Assembly: GCA_963995505.1 (NCBI GenBank)
Contig: OZ023182.1
Location: 6,998,707 to 7,062,706 of the forward strand
Direction of reading: 5' to 3'
Source: Hypericum androsaemum
Lineage: Eukaryota > Streptophyta > Magnoliopsida > Malpighiales > Hypericaceae
Length of the DNA stretch: 64,000 nt
Below are positions 21,610 through 33,811 of the stretch, one piece after another (the first letter of the stretch is position 1; each line of letters begins with the position of its first letter). The position numbers and the translations under genes were made by a program. The notes beneath the pieces are model-generated. The model had not been told where the DNA came from and searched no databases. It worked only from the letters and a program-made list of their open reading frames with translations.

Positions 21610-21927
21610 CGTAACCCTGATAGGTATACGACGACCCCGCCCAGTTTTGACACGGCCGACCCAGACCCAGTCCTCTCCGAGGACATCGTCATCAACCCGA
21701 CCACTGACACGTGGGCCCGAGTCTACCTCCCCAAACGACCCACCGCAGAGAAGCTTCCCTTCATAGTGTACTAACACGGCGGTGGGTTCTTCTTGCTGAG
21801 CGCGGACTTGTCCGTGATCCATGCCTTCTGCTTTGCCCTCGCCATCGAGCTCCTCGTCGCCATCATCACTGTCAACTACCGACTCGCCCCGAAGCATCGA
21901 CTCCCGGCCGCCTACGATGACATCGTA
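21610..21927 (+). pseudogene. Captured plant carboxylesterase (CXE-type alpha/beta hydrolase) fragment
   Basis: The frame reads DPVLSEDIVINPTTDTWARV, then YLPKRPTAEKLPFIVY, a TAA stop (21772-21774), then HGGGFFLLSAD, and VNYRLAPKHRLPAAYDDI. HGGG is the oxyanion-hole motif and NYRLAP.HRLPAAYDD the following conserved block of plant CXE enzymes (the GID1/tuliposide-converting class of hydrolases). The stop replaces the residue just before HGGG. The catalytic Ser nucleophile region, Asp and His are not included, so this is a non-functional piece that ends abruptly at about 21927. Confidence 0.75.
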
Positions 21928-21929
21928 GA

Positions 21930-22107
21930 CCCACGAGCCCGAATCTGGCCTATTCTCTGATTTTGGCTTCGACCCAATTGACCAAACAATTAGCTTCGAA
22001 TCCCTAACAGGTAAAGGCAGAGACTTTACCTTGTACCCCTGAGAACGAGGTAAGAGTAACAAAATGGTAACCAAGAAAACAACTGTAAAGACCAAAACCA
22101 GGACCAA
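21930..22107 (-). pseudogene. Captured unidentified gene fragment with N-terminal hydrophobic segment
   Basis: On the minus strand, VLVFTVVFLVTILLLLP is a single strongly hydrophobic segment, followed by RSQGYKVKSLPLPVRDSKLI and a Ser/Lys-rich stretch. The pattern suits a signal anchor at the start of a secreted or endomembrane protein. Sequence further upstream on the same strand (22110-22370), with CT-rich runs, could be its 5' UTR. I do not recognise the gene. An ATG lies just upstream but in a different frame, which suggests a small indel. Confidence 0.4.
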
Positions 22108-22645
22108 TTCTCATGGTGGGCTATTGCTAATTGGGTTTAGGATGATCTGGGTTCCGGTTTTCTGGATTAAAGGTGCTATCTTTGGGACTGGAATTGGATG
22201 ATGGTTCAATCTGGTGGGGATGTGTTTGTTCTATTTAGTTTTTCTTGTTTAGTGAGAGAGAGGGGGAGAAAGAGAGGGGGAGGAGGAGGACGACGAAGTG
22301 AAGACGAAATCCCTTGATCGAGGAGGCTTGGGTGAGTGGAGAAGAGAGGAGGAGAGAGAGAGAATCTTTTGGATGTTTAAAAGGATTTCGAAATAATATA
22401 AACAAATTCTGGACTGAATAAGTTTACTACCGTCCACATCAGCTTTAACTTAAAAAAGTCGGGCGCCACGTGTCTTCCACGTGTTCTCAAAATGACAACA
22501 TTTTGGGTGGGTTTCGAAGGGCAGCTGCTTTGGACCTGCCCGAAAAAATAGAGGTTAACCATAGGGTACTAAAATACCAATTTGAATCCACATGGTACTC
22601 CAGGCAAAATGAGTGAAACACAGGGTACTAAAATGAACTTATCCC

Positions 22646-23485
22646 AAAAAAATATTTCTCCCTTATTTTAGATATTCATTATTCATTATATCAATTAATT
22701 AATAATTGGTGCCTCATGGCATGGCATGAAGACTTGTGCGAAAGTATTCAAGTAGTAAATTGTATTTCTCTTGAGAAAAGTTTTGAGTTCATCTTACAAA
22801 TAAAAATATATATTATTAGAATAGATGATCTCTAAATAGAATATGATATTAGCTAGGTGAGTAACAAATGTAAAATATATATTTATATATTAAGCATCCT
22901 AAAGGTTATTGAGTTGTCCATTGAGGCAAGTATAAATTGGGTGTTGTATCTAATAAAGTTGGTAGCATCAACTAAACAAAAAAATTATATCACTACTCGC
23001 AAAATGAAACTATTAGTGGATATCACTATTAGCTAAATGATATCATGAGTGACTACATGGTACCATACATGATATCACTACTCGGTGCATGATAACCAAT
23101 TCGCTACATAGTATACCACTCTTTGTAACATGGTGTACCACTACTCACAACATAATATCACTACTATTACTTATATAGCTCACATTTTCCCGTATGTCCT
23201 ATACAATCTTTGATGCTACTGGTTCCGATAACCATCCCATGAATTTTTGGTCCACGCATTTAGGGTAACGACCCTCAGAATTAGCCATGCAAGGGTATAT
23301 TAATCTAAACATACTCAATTCAAGTTCGAAATAGTTGAGCTACCGAGTACTAAGATACAAATCTATTCAGAATAAAATGTAAAAACAAGCAGATTCATTG
23401 GTGGAGGGAATCATCAAATCTATCATAAGAGCAACAGCTAGGTGACATTAGTAGCGGGATGCAGAACTCCGGGCAGTCAACTTGG
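22646..23485. other. AT-rich intergenic stretch with a degenerate short repeat
   Basis: Around 22985-23165 a loose motif (atatcactactcg, gataccactactc and similar) recurs several times. There is no gene or recognisable element in the rest. Confidence 0.45.
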
Positions 23486-24072
23486 TTACCCCCTATTTCC
23501 CTTTGGATGAGTAACTGTCAAGTTACCATCCTCGTCCGACTCCCAACGGATAATGTTTTTGAAGAATTGGTGCTCCATAGCTTGTTTAGCAGTTAAGCGC
23601 TCACACGGATCAAACTTCAGAAGACGACACAGCAGATCAATTAGTTCCGGACTTTGCACATGATGGGACACCAGTTCCTGCATGGCCATGACCATTGTTA
23701 GGACGTTGCACATCTCATGAGTGGAATATAAAATAAGTACAGATGCAATCGGGGAAACTTAACGTTGAGAGGAACAATATTGTCCGCGGCCTGATTCAGT
23801 GTCAACCCTATCCCCCCAACCACTCGGTCGCCCGGCTGCAAACACCAAATGATATAGCGTTATGGGCCAAGTTCTAAAATGCAACAAGTAGGTTTGAAGC
23901 ACTTACGTGGCCATTTGAGTCATGTGCTCGAGAAGCTGCTGGCCTAACGACTTCTCTATCATTGCTAGGTAGTCGAAGTCGTTGTCAGTCTTAAACAATT
24001 GCTGACCTGTGTACAGCTCAACCATGATGCAGCCAATACTCCACATGTCAGGAGGGTAACTCGAATGCAAAC
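23486..24072 (-). pseudogene. AFC3-like kinase copy D, 3' exons (separated from 5' exons by retrotransposon)
   Basis: Minus strand. Exon 24072-23907 encodes PPDMWSIGCIMVELYTGQQL and DYLAMIEKSLGQQLLEHMTQ, kinase subdomain IX and the LAMMER-motif region (where copies E and F read EHLA.MERVLG). The next exon (about 23834-23760) shows a frameshift and in-frame stop. The last exon, 23677-23486, gives ELVSHHVQSPELIDLLCRLL, then FDPCERLTAKQAMEHQFFKN and a C-terminal extension ending with TAA at 23488-23486. The exons continue the gene whose first eight exons lie at 41050-39276. The intron that in E and F separates the CT/GQ junction is absent here. Confidence 0.85.
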
Positions 24073-24150
24073 CTGAATGGCAGATGAGAAATCAGCATGC
24101 TAGAGCTTCAAACTGTATTGGAAAAGATGGGAACCCAAGGCAAGACTTGT

Positions 24151-24833
24151 TGTTGGATTTGTGAATGAGCCCAAAGAAGGCCCAAAGTCCAAAAGCCCAA
24201 AACAAAAAATGGAAAGTGCCATCCCACATTGAAAAGTGGTACCAACTTTTCCTAGTTTATAAGGAGAAGCTCCTTGTTAGCTAGGAAAGAAGTTGACCAC
24301 CTGGAAGGACAGCCAACTCAGACCGCGGCGAGGATGGTGCGTAGCACCATCCGAGCACGAGCACGCGCGTGTCGCAATGGACGCTTTGTGGCGCACTTCG
24401 CATGTGCACATCGTCGCGAGGAGCTGGAGGAGCCTTAAGTATTTTGCCCGGGTCCGGAGAGAGCTGCGCAGCTACCAAAGTGACGAGGAGCTGCGAGCCA
24501 CCGAAGAGGCACGAAGGGCTGGAATGTCCAGGAGACTTTCAGAAGGCCGAAGGGTTGCGAGATCTCTCACGAAAGGGCGCCAGCACAGTCTGGGCGCGCC
24601 TGGAAGGATCTAGAAGCCACCGAAGGGCCACGAGTGCAGCCAGCCAGCATGCTGGCCGAACGGACGCGTCCCTTCGGGGTGGCTGCTTCCATGCCTCCTC
24701 CAGCCTATAAATAGGCCTGCCCCCTTGCCATTTTCCTCATCCCAGCAGCAAGTGCATCCATAGGCATTGTTGTCTTCTCCTCTCCCCCGTTCTTCGCTTA
24801 CAAGTCTGTCCGAAAGTTCTGGGTATATAAGGG
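24151..24833 (+). repeat. Copia-2 5' LTR, part 1 (before the Gypsy insertion)
   Basis: Matches the start of the 3' LTR (38367 onward). It keeps a TATA box TATAAATA at 24706-24713 that the 3' LTR has lost. It is cut at ataaggg by the Gypsy element starting TGTGATACCC. Confidence 0.9.
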
Positions 24834-26917
24834 TGTGATACCCTCACCCTTCAATCAAATTGGTTACAACAAAATAAGGTTGATTTTGGAAGGGTTTAAG
24901 CTTAGTCCGTCATTATTCGGTAAAATAGGCATAACTTCCTCATCCGGACTCCAAATTAGGTGATTCTAATTCATGTGGATTCATAACATCTGGATCTATA
25001 ATTTTATTTTTTTAGTTGTGTGATTTATGGAATAATCTGGCAGTAATAGAGAAATTAATCAAGGTGCTCAGAAATTGGTCTAATTTTATCGGGATTGGGA
25101 AGTTATGTGAAAATAATTTGTTATGTGACTTTATTTGAATAAGGCTCCTTTTAGGGACTTATTAGAACATATTAAGAAGTTTAGAAATGATTTTGAATGG
25201 CTGGAAAAGTCTAGGATCAAAAGAAAAATTCGGTTGTAAGTTGGCTAGGTGGTAAATGAAAAGTAGGATGACTAAGCTACTTAGCATGCATATAAAAGGG
25301 AAAACCTTTTGGATCAGGCATTAGGCACAAAAAACTTGAACATTAGAAGAGAAAACAGAGGAGAAAGGACTAGGAGAAAGGGGGAAAATGAAGGAAAAAG
25401 AAGAGAAAAGAAAAGGGACCAGATTTTAACAATTTGAAAGAATAGGTAAGTAGTTTTGTAGGATTTTGCTTAATTTGAGTAGAAATCTTTTTACACCTTG
25501 AAAAAGCTAGTAGGTGAAGATTAGAACAGATTAATATAGACCTAGATGAAGGAAGTTAAGGTAATTTTTAGCTAGGATTTTTATGTATAGAAGTTGGAAG
25601 ATAAATTGATCATCGGGGGTGTAGTTTTGTGAATTTTAGCATAGGTTTTGGGGCTGCCTTGTGTAAATCTGAATCTAGGAAATGAACTAAGGTATTTTAT
25701 GTTACCTAGGATCTAAGTACATGCTTAAGATGCTGGTAATGATAGTGGTTTATGTTCTTTTGACTAGTTAACCGATGTTTTGAATCCGAGTGCCACGAAT
25801 TGTAAAACGAACCATGGAGCTTCTCTTTGAATGGTTTGAGCAACCATTGTCTTGTAAGTGGATATTCTTTGTAACATGTGTTTAGTTAACTAGACGTGGG
25901 TGATATGTATAGTTTGGTGTACTTTTGATTAGTTTAAAGTATGGTTATATGATTAGTTTTTGTCAATATGGAATTTGATGATGTTTGTGGATTGTTTGTC
26001 TATTTGGGGCTATTTTGCCGAATTCGTGATATGGGACTCTTTTGGTATGAATATGGATTTGTGGTCAATATGTATTATGTGTGTTTGGAATGTTTGGTAT
26101 GTCATTTGTGAGATGGCGGATGATAAGGTCTACTCGTGACCAACCGGGGATGTTGGCATATGTGCACATATACTGAGGATACATTAGATATGTATTCTCG
26201 TGTCGGTGTGGGAGTGACACTATCTAGACCTATCTGAAGTTCATCCAAATTGTGTTATATGTTCTGTGAAAGTCTATCTGAAATCTTGATTGCGTGTGAT
26301 ACATGAATTCTTTGATGATCTTATCTGTGAAGTGGTTTTTTTGTTGTCGTAGTTGTGTGTTAGTATTTGGTTGGGTTTGATGGGAACTACTGGTTGGTTA
26401 AATACATGTTACTTATAATATTTACTTATTAAGTGTTTCAAAGTACTTATCCCTTACTTCAATCCACAGGTGAAGAGATTTGAGCCGTGGTTTGTATCTG
26501 GAGAAGCTTTTTCATCCGAGTTCAGCCTGTTGTCTTTCTTTCTCGGGCTACGTTCAAAGGTCTCCGGATGGTCTTTGTCTTTGTAATCTAGGTCGCTCCA
26601 TCGTACATATTTGTTGGTCTTTGATATATGATCTTAGATAAATGTTAATATGTAATGTATGTGTAAATTTATGTTTATATTTTAAAAGGATGAGTTTGAT
26701 GATATGACGTTGGAGATGTGTACTCCAATGCCTACCAGGTTTTGGACATGATAAATATGTTTGTTTAAAGAAACAATGTTGTGAAAAAAAATGTGTTTTG
26801 ATAATCTTGGTAATAAGAATGATGTATTATGATTTGAGGCTTGCTAGGTTGTGGTTTATTATATTAAGTTTGACATGATCTAGCGCCGATCACCGACTAC
26901 GAATTTGGGTCGTGACA
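24834..26917 (+). repeat. Gypsy-1 5' LTR (2084 bp)
   Basis: Nearly identical to 31736-33811. Likely TATA box TATAAAAG at 25291-25298. Relative to the 3' LTR it lacks about 57 bp near 26189 (the 3' copy has gatatttggccggcggggtt there). Confidence 0.92.
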
Positions 26918-26921
26918 GACT

Positions 26922-26933
26922 TGGTATCAGAGC
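26922..26933 (+). promoter_or_regulatory. Gypsy-1 primer-binding site
   Basis: TGGTATCAGAGC, complementary to the 3' end of plant initiator tRNA-Met, four bases after the LTR end. It would prime minus-strand DNA synthesis. Confidence 0.9.
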
Positions 26934-27079
26934 TTGGTCAGAGTATTAGGTTTGAACCTAGCTTATTATTTGAATTATGTGTTATGTATAATGGAGCATA
27001 GGATTTGTCTTGTCCTTGAATCTCTTTTGTTGTGTTGTCCTTTGGTTTGCTTAATTCTGACTTATTTGTATAGGAGGCT

Positions 27080-28215
27080 ATGACAGTTACACGTAGTGGT
27101 ATGGATACGATTAGGGAGCATGGTGAAAGCTCCCAAGGTCAGAGGAATGATGTTGCATCTGAGACTACACCACCAGTTGAGGCCATTACCGTTGGTAGGG
27201 TCACTAGAGATCAGATTCCACCACCTGTTACTTCTAAGATGGAGAGGCAGGGTGGTGATGGTGTAGACAAAGTTATGAAAGCAATGGAGAAATTCATCGC
27301 TACTCAGCAAACACAATTAGAGCAGAATGTTACATTAGCTGCTAAAGATGACTCTTTGGGTGAGTTCTTGAAGTTGAATCCACCAACATTTTCTGACTTA
27401 AGTGATGATCCTCAGGTATTCATTGATGAGATGGAGAAGAGGAGAAGAATCTTAAGGTGTGATAAAGAGCGAATGGTGGAGTTGGCATCATTTAAGTTGG
27501 TAGGTGTGGCTGGAGTTTGGTTCCAAAATGAGGGATCATATGCGTGGACTTGGGAGATCTTTACTAAGGCCTTGTTGGATCGGTTCTTACCAGAGAGTTT
27601 GAAAGATGCTCGAGCTTTTGAATTTGAGCGATTGGTGAAGACTCCAGAGATGACAGTATCTCAATATGATGAGAGGTTCACTTATCTATCACGATATGCA
27701 AAATACTTGGTTCCTAATGATGAGATAAAGGTAAAGAGGTTTGTTCGTGGACTTGATGATTTTATGTTTAAAGTTATGTATCCTCGTGGTTTCGAGACAT
27801 ATGCAGCTGCAGTGGATTGTGCTCGAACCTTGGAGATGCGAGATAATGAACGTCGAGTGGTCCAAAGTCAACTAAAATTCCAGAAGTTTGAAAACCCACT
27901 ATAAAGGAGTTTCAACCAAGGCTTTAGACAGCAAGAGAGATGGACCAACAATCAGCCGGTATCGTCAAAGAGTAGAGGACCAGTTGGTAGATTTGGTAGA
28001 GGGAAGAATTTTCGTGGTCAGCAATTCAGTAAGAACCAGTCCAGTAATTTCAGGAGATGCCAAAGTTGTGGTAAATAACATCCTGGAGACATTTGTTATA
28101 AAAAGACAGGAGCTTGTTTTCGCTGTGGTATGCAAGGTCACTTGGTGAAAGACTGTCCTACAATCGATCAGCGTAAGCAAGTGGCAAGTTTGATAGTTAG
28201 GCCACCAACATAAGA
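27080..28215 (+). pseudogene. Gypsy-1 gag
   Basis: The frame starts MTVTRSGMDT at 27080. The retrotransposon gag core includes FLKLNPPTFSDLSDDPQVF, WFQNEGSYAWTWEIFTKALL, RFLPES and FTYLSRYAKYLVPNDE (about residues 90-230), the capsid-like domain. A TAA ends the first run at about 27903, but the same frame goes on with FGRGKNFRGQQF and the zinc knuckle CFRCGMQGHLVKDC (about 28112-28153), with further TAA codons near 28073 and 28212. All stops are single-transition changes from Gln or Arg codons, so the frame itself is not shifted. It is inactive as it stands. Confidence 0.88.
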
Positions 28216-28369
28216 GTTTTCTCGACCACAAGTTCAGCAGGGTAATCTACTTGATCAAAGAGAAGTAGGTTTGAGGATTGAGGGACTTAAATCTGATAGT
28301 GGAGGAGGCGGTGCACACCCTAGAGTGTATGCTTTGACCAGGAGAGATGCTGATGCTAGTAACACTGTG

Positions 28370-31300
28370 GTGTAAGGTAACCTTCCCATTGGATCATCTT
28401 ATGCACGTATTCTATTTGATTCGGATTCTACACACTCTTTTGTGTCATCTCAATATGTTCAATATTTGGATGCTATGCCTGTATGTTTGGATGAGTCTAT
28501 GATTATTGCCACTCCTTCGGGAAGATTTATGTATATTTGTGAAGTTGCTAGATCATGCAATATTCAAATTAGTGGACATGACTTGATGGCTGATTTATAC
28601 ATATTGGATATGGATGATTTTGATATCATAGTGGGTATGGACGTGTTATCCACTTATCATGCAGTAGTGGATTGCTTTGAAAAAAGGGTTACTTTTCATC
28701 CAACAGATGAGGCAGAGTTTGAGTTTCAGGGTGAGAAAAAGGTGACTACTATAAAGCTTATCTCTTACATGAAAGCTAGCAAGTTTTTAAGGAAAGGATG
28801 TGCAAGCTATTTAGCTATGGTAAAGGAAATAAAGAAGGAAGATGTTTCAGTGGATCATATTCCTATTGTCAGGGAGTACCCAGATATATTTCCAGAGAAT
28901 TTACCAGACTTACCTCCAGAGAGGGAGATTGAATTTTGTATTGATCTTGAACCAGGAACTGAACCAATCTCTATACCACCTTATCGTATGACTCCAGCTG
29001 AAATGAAAGAGTTGAAAGATCAGTTGCAAGATTTGTTGAATAAAGGGTATATAAGGTCTAGTGTTTCTCCATGCGGAGCCCCAGTGCTATTTGTGAAGAA
29101 GAAAGATGGGAGTTTACGATTGTGCATAGACTACCGAAAGCTGAATAAGGTAACTATACGCAACCGATATCCTCTTCCGAGAATAGATGATTTGTTTGAT
29201 CAGTTGCGGGGGTCTAAATGGTTTTCTAAGATTGACTTGAGATCGGGGTATCATCAGTTGCGGATAAGAGAGATGGACATTCCAAAGATGGCATTCAGGA
29301 CTCGATATAGCCATTATAAATTTCTGGTTATGCCATTTGGATTGACTAATGCCCCAGCTGCCTTTATGGATATGATGAACCGGAATTTCAAACCTTTCTT
29401 GGATCAGTTTGTGGTTGTTTTTATTGATGATATATTGATTTACTCTATTGATCAGGAGGATCATGAGAGACACCTTAGGCAAGTGTTGCAGACGCTACGA
29501 GAGAAAAAGCTATATGCTAAATTCTCAAAGTGTGCATTTTGGCTTCAAAGTGTAGCTTTTCTAGGACATGTGGTGTCCAAAGATGGAGTGTCAGTTGATC
29601 CGAAGAAGGTAGAAGCTGTTGTGAATTGGCCTACGCCAACTAATGTTACTGAGATACGCAGCTTTTTAGGTTTAGCCGGGTATTATCGACGATTTGTCAA
29701 AGAATTCTCTACTTTGGCAGCACCGTTAACTCAGCTAACTCATAAAAATGCCAAGTATGAATGGTCGGGTAGGTGTGAAGAAAGTTTCCAAGAAATGAAG
29801 GATCAATTAACACATGCACCTGTATTGGTTCTACCTTCTGGATCAAGTGGATATTCAGTTTATTGTGATGCTTCAAGAGTGGGTTTGGGATGTGTTCTTA
29901 TGCAACACAAGAATGTTATTGCTTATGCCTCTAGACAACTGAAGAAACATGAAGAGAATTATCCAGTCTATGATTTGGAAATGGCAGCAGTTGTGTTTGC
30001 ATTGAAGATTTGGAGGCACTACTTGTATGGTGAGAAGTTTGAGATATATACAGATCATAAAAGCCTCAAGTATATCTTTGAGCAACGAGATTTGAACATA
30101 AGACAGAGGAGGTGGATGGAGTTACTTAAGGATTATGACTGCACTATTAACTATCACCATGGGAAAGCTAATGTGGTAGCTGATGCTTTAAGTCGAAAAT
30201 CCTTAATTCAGCCAAAGTTTCTAGCAGAGATACATATGAGACCTACCTTGCGAGGACGGGTTATGGAATTGCAATGGGAGGATCCAGAGGTTATTGTGAT
30301 GATGGAACAAGTTGAACAGGGTAAATTACCTAAATTTCGACTTAGTGCTAATGGTGTCTTGTATTTTGGTTCTCGAGTAGTTGTACCTGATGTTGGAGAT
30401 CTAAGAAAGGAGCTATTGACTCAGGCACACCGAGTAGTCTACAGTATGCACCCTGGATCTACAAAAATGTACCATGATTTGAGAAGCAATTATTGGTGGC
30501 AAGGTATGAAAAATGACATTACAAAATTTGTTTCAAAGTGTTTGACCTATCAACAGGTTAAAGCAGAGCATCAGAGGCCTTCTGGATTACTACAACCTCT
30601 AGAGATTCCAATTTGGAAGTGGGAGCGGATAACAATGGATTTGTTAGTAGGGCTTCCAACTACCTCAAGAGGTTATGATGCAGTGTGGGTTATTGTAGAC
30701 AGATTGACAAAATCTTCACATTTTTTACCAATAAAGAGTACATATGACGCAAGTAGGTTTGCTCAGATATTTATGGATGAAATTATTCGCCTTCATGGTG
30801 TACCAGTTTCAATTGTATCTGATCGTGGAACTCATTTCACATCAAGGTTTTGGGGACAATTTCAGGAGGCTATGGAAACTTGTTTGGATTTGAGTACGGC
30901 CTTTCATCCTCAAACAGATGGCCAGTCTGAGCGTGTTATTTAGACATTGCAAGATATGATGCGAACTTGTGTTATTGATTTTGGAGGAAGTTGGGATCGT
31001 TATTTGCCATTGATGGAGTTTGCTTATAATAATAGCTACCAATCAAGTATCAAGATGGCTCCATATGGAGCTTTGAATGGAAGAAAATGTAGATCGCCAT
31101 TATGTTGGAATGAGGTTGGTGAAAAATAAATATTGGATAATGACTTGGTGCAAGAAACTAATGAGAAGATACAGTTGATTCGACAAAGGTTGGAAACAGC
31201 TCAGAGTCGGCAAAAGTCTTACTCAGATAAGAGACGAAAGGATATCGAGTTTGATGTGGGATTACATGTTTTCCTAAAAGTTTTACCTATGAAGGGAACA

Positions 31301-31630
31301 ATGAGGTTTGGAAGAAAGGGCAAACTCAGTCCTAGATATATTGGCCCATTTGAGATTTTGGAGCGAGTTGGACCAGTGGCATATCGATTGGCTTTGCCAC
31401 CATCTTTGTCACATATTCATCCAGTGTTCCATGTCTCCATGCTTAAGCGATATATGCATGATCCTACTCATATTTTAGAGCCATAGATTGTGGAGATAAG
31501 TGGAGATTTGATATATCAAGAAAATCCAATAAGGATTTTGGATCGTGAAGTTAGAAAGCTTCGGAATAGAGAACTTCCGTTGGTCAAGATTGAATGGAAA
31601 AATCGTTCTTTGGCTGAGGAAACTTAGGAA
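28370..31630 (+). pseudogene. Gypsy-1 pol: protease, RT-RNase H, integrase, chromodomain-like tail
   Basis: Same frame as gag. The protease reads [11 protein letters not shown] near 28408-28440, where D-S-G is expected, so the catalytic loop glycine is changed. RT motifs are [28 protein letters not shown] and the catalytic FIDDILIYS (about 29428). RNase H shows [11 protein letters not shown] (about 29860) and ADALSRK. The integrase zinc finger ends CLTYQQ instead of C..C, so one zinc ligand is lost. The core has D..D..E ([19 protein letters not shown]). The tail has [17 protein letters not shown] and a chromodomain-like stretch (ILDREVRKLRNR...VKIEWKN). Stops at about 30943, 31127, 31484 and 31624 break it. 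The tail would target heterochromatin. Confidence 0.9.
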
Positions 31631-31735
31631 ATGGAGGGATAAATGAAAACCAAGTACCCACATCTATTTATATGACAAGTAAGTTAACCTTCCATTACGC
31701 AAATTCGGGGACCAAATTTTATAAGGAGGAGAGAA

Positions 31736-33811
31736 TGTGATACCCTCACCCTTCAATCAAATTGGTTACAACAAAATAAGGTTGGTTTTGGAAGGGTTTA
31801 AGCTTAGTCCGTCATTATTAGGTAAAATAGGCATAACTTCCTCATCCGGACTCCAAATTAGGTGATTCTAATTCGTGTGGATTAATAACATCTGGATCTA
31901 TAATTTTTTTTTTTAGTTTTGTGATTTATGAAATAATCTGGCAGTAACAGAGCAATTAATCAAGGTGCTCAGAAATTGGTCTAATTTTATCGGTATTGGG
32001 AAGTTATGTGAAAATAATTTGTTATGTGACTTTATTTGATTAAGGCTCCTTTTAGAGATTTATTAGAATATATTAAGAAGTTTAGAAATGATTTTGAATG
32101 GCTGGAAAAGTCTAGGATCAAAAGAGAAATTCGGTTGCAAGTTGGCTAGGTGGCAAATGAAAAGTAGGATGACTAAGCTACTTAGCATGCATATAAAAGA
32201 GAAAACCTTTTGGATCAGGCTTTAGGCACGAAACACTTGAACATTAGAAGAGAAAACAGAGGAGAAAGGACTAGGAGAAAGGACTAGGAGAAAGGGGGAA
32301 AACGAAGGAAAAAGAAGAGAAAAGAAAAGGGGCCAGATTTCAACAATTTGGAAGAATAGGTAAGTAGTTTTAAAGGATTTTGCTTAATTTGAGCAGAAAT
32401 CATTTTACACCTCAAAGAAGCTAGTAGGTGAAGATTAGAACAGATTAATATAGACCTAGATGAAGGAAGTTAAGGTAATTTTTAGCTAGGATTTTTATGT
32501 ATAGAAGTTGGAAGAGAAATTGATCAACGGGGGTGTAGTTTTGTGAATTTTAGCATAGGTTTTGGGGCTGCCTTGTGTAAATCCGAATCTAGAAAATGAA
32601 CTAAGGTATTTTTATGTTACCTAGGATCTAAGTATATGCTTAAGATGCTGGTAATGATAGTGGTTTATGTTCTTTTGACTAGTTAACCGACGTTTTGAAT
32701 CCGAGTGCCACGAATTGTAAAACGAAGCATAGAGCTTCTCTTTGAATGGTTTGAGCAACCATTGTCTTGTAAGTGGATATTCTTTATAACATGTGTTTAG
32801 TTAACTAGACGTGGGTGATAAGTATAGTTTGGTGTACTTTTGATTAGTTTAAAGTATGGTTATATGATTAGTTTTTGTCAATATGGGATTTGATGATGTT
32901 TGTGGATTGTTTGTCTATTTGGGGCTATTTTGCCCAATTCGTGATATGAGACTCTTTTGGTATGAATATGGATTTGTGGTCAATATGTATTATGTGTGTT
33001 TGGAATGTTTGGTATGTCATTTGTGAGATGGCGGATGATAAGGTCTACCCGTGACCAACCGGGGATGTTGGCATATGTGCACATATACTGAGGATACATT
33101 GGATATGTATATGATATGATATTTGGCCGGCGGGGTTGGTTTCTGATAGCGCCTTTAAGATATGGTATCCTCGTGTCGGTGTGGGAGTGACACTATCTAG
33201 ACCTATCTGAAGTTCATCCAAATTGTGTTATATGTTCTGTAAAAGTCTATCTGAAATCTTGATTGCGTGTGATACGTGAATTCTTTGATGACCTTATCTG
33301 TGAAGTGGTTTTTTTGTTGTCGTAGTTGTGTGTTAGTATTTGGTTGAGTTTGATGGGAACAACTAGTTGGTTAAATACATGTTACTTATAATATTTACTT
33401 ACTAAGTTTTTCAAAGTACTTATCCCTTACTTCAATCCACAGGTGAAGAGATTTGAGCCGTGTTTTGCATCTGGAGAAGCTTTTTCATCCGAGTTCAGCC
33501 TGTTGTCTTTTTTTCTTGGGCTACGTTCAAAGGTCTCCGGATGGTCTTTGTCTTTGTAATCTAGGTCGCTCTATTGTACATATTTGTTGGTCTTTGACAT
33601 ATGATCTTAGATAAATGTTAATATGTAATGTATGTGTAAATTTATGTTTATGTTTTAAAAGGATGAGTTTGATGATATGACGTTGGAGATGTGTACTCCA
33701 ATGCCTACCAGGTTTTGGACACGATAAATATGTTTGTTTGAAGAAATAATGTTGTGAAAAAAAATGTGTTTTGATAATCCTGGTAATAAGAATGATGTAT
33801 TATGATTTGAG
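31736..33811 (+). repeat. Gypsy-1 3' LTR, truncated at its 3' end
   Basis: Matches the 5' LTR up to gatttgag, then switches to Copia-2 LTR sequence (atacgtgtgcaacg). The last 100 or so bases, present in the 5' LTR as gcttgctagg...gtgaca, are missing. It has an extra ggactaggagaaagg copy near 32270. Confidence 0.9.

Larger units (their letters stand above)
21191..22645. mobile_element. Pack-MULE-like element 1, carrying two gene fragments
   Basis: Terminal inverted repeats of about 230 bp: left GAGATAAGTTTACTTTAGTA, right (inverted) GGGATAAGTTCATTTTAGTA. Both then show gcacagagtaccatgt or its variant, ttcgggcaggtcca and gtcatttttgaga. The inside holds a carboxylesterase fragment on the plus strand and a second, unidentified fragment on the minus strand, with no transposase. 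No convincing 9-bp target duplication could be seen because both flanks are poly-A/T rich. Confidence 0.75.
24834..33811 (+). mobile_element. Gypsy-1: Ty3/Gypsy chromovirus-like element nested in the Copia-2 LTR
   Basis: Long LTRs (about 2.1 kb) begin TGTGATACCC at 24834 and 31736. The 5' LTR ends gtcgtgaca at 26917, and a primer-binding site complementary to initiator tRNA-Met follows. A purine tract (aggaggagagaa) precedes the 3' LTR. Order is gag, protease, RT, RNase H, integrase, then a chromodomain-like tail, as in Tekay/Del chromoviruses. The 3' LTR lacks its last 100 or so bases, which explains the absence of a target duplication. Confidence 0.92.

Noticed and set aside
24293..24710. 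Overlapping GC-rich open frames of 65-113 codons
   Set aside because: They lie inside the Copia-2 LTR, recur in the 3' LTR at 38490-39000 with indels that break the frame, and have no domain.
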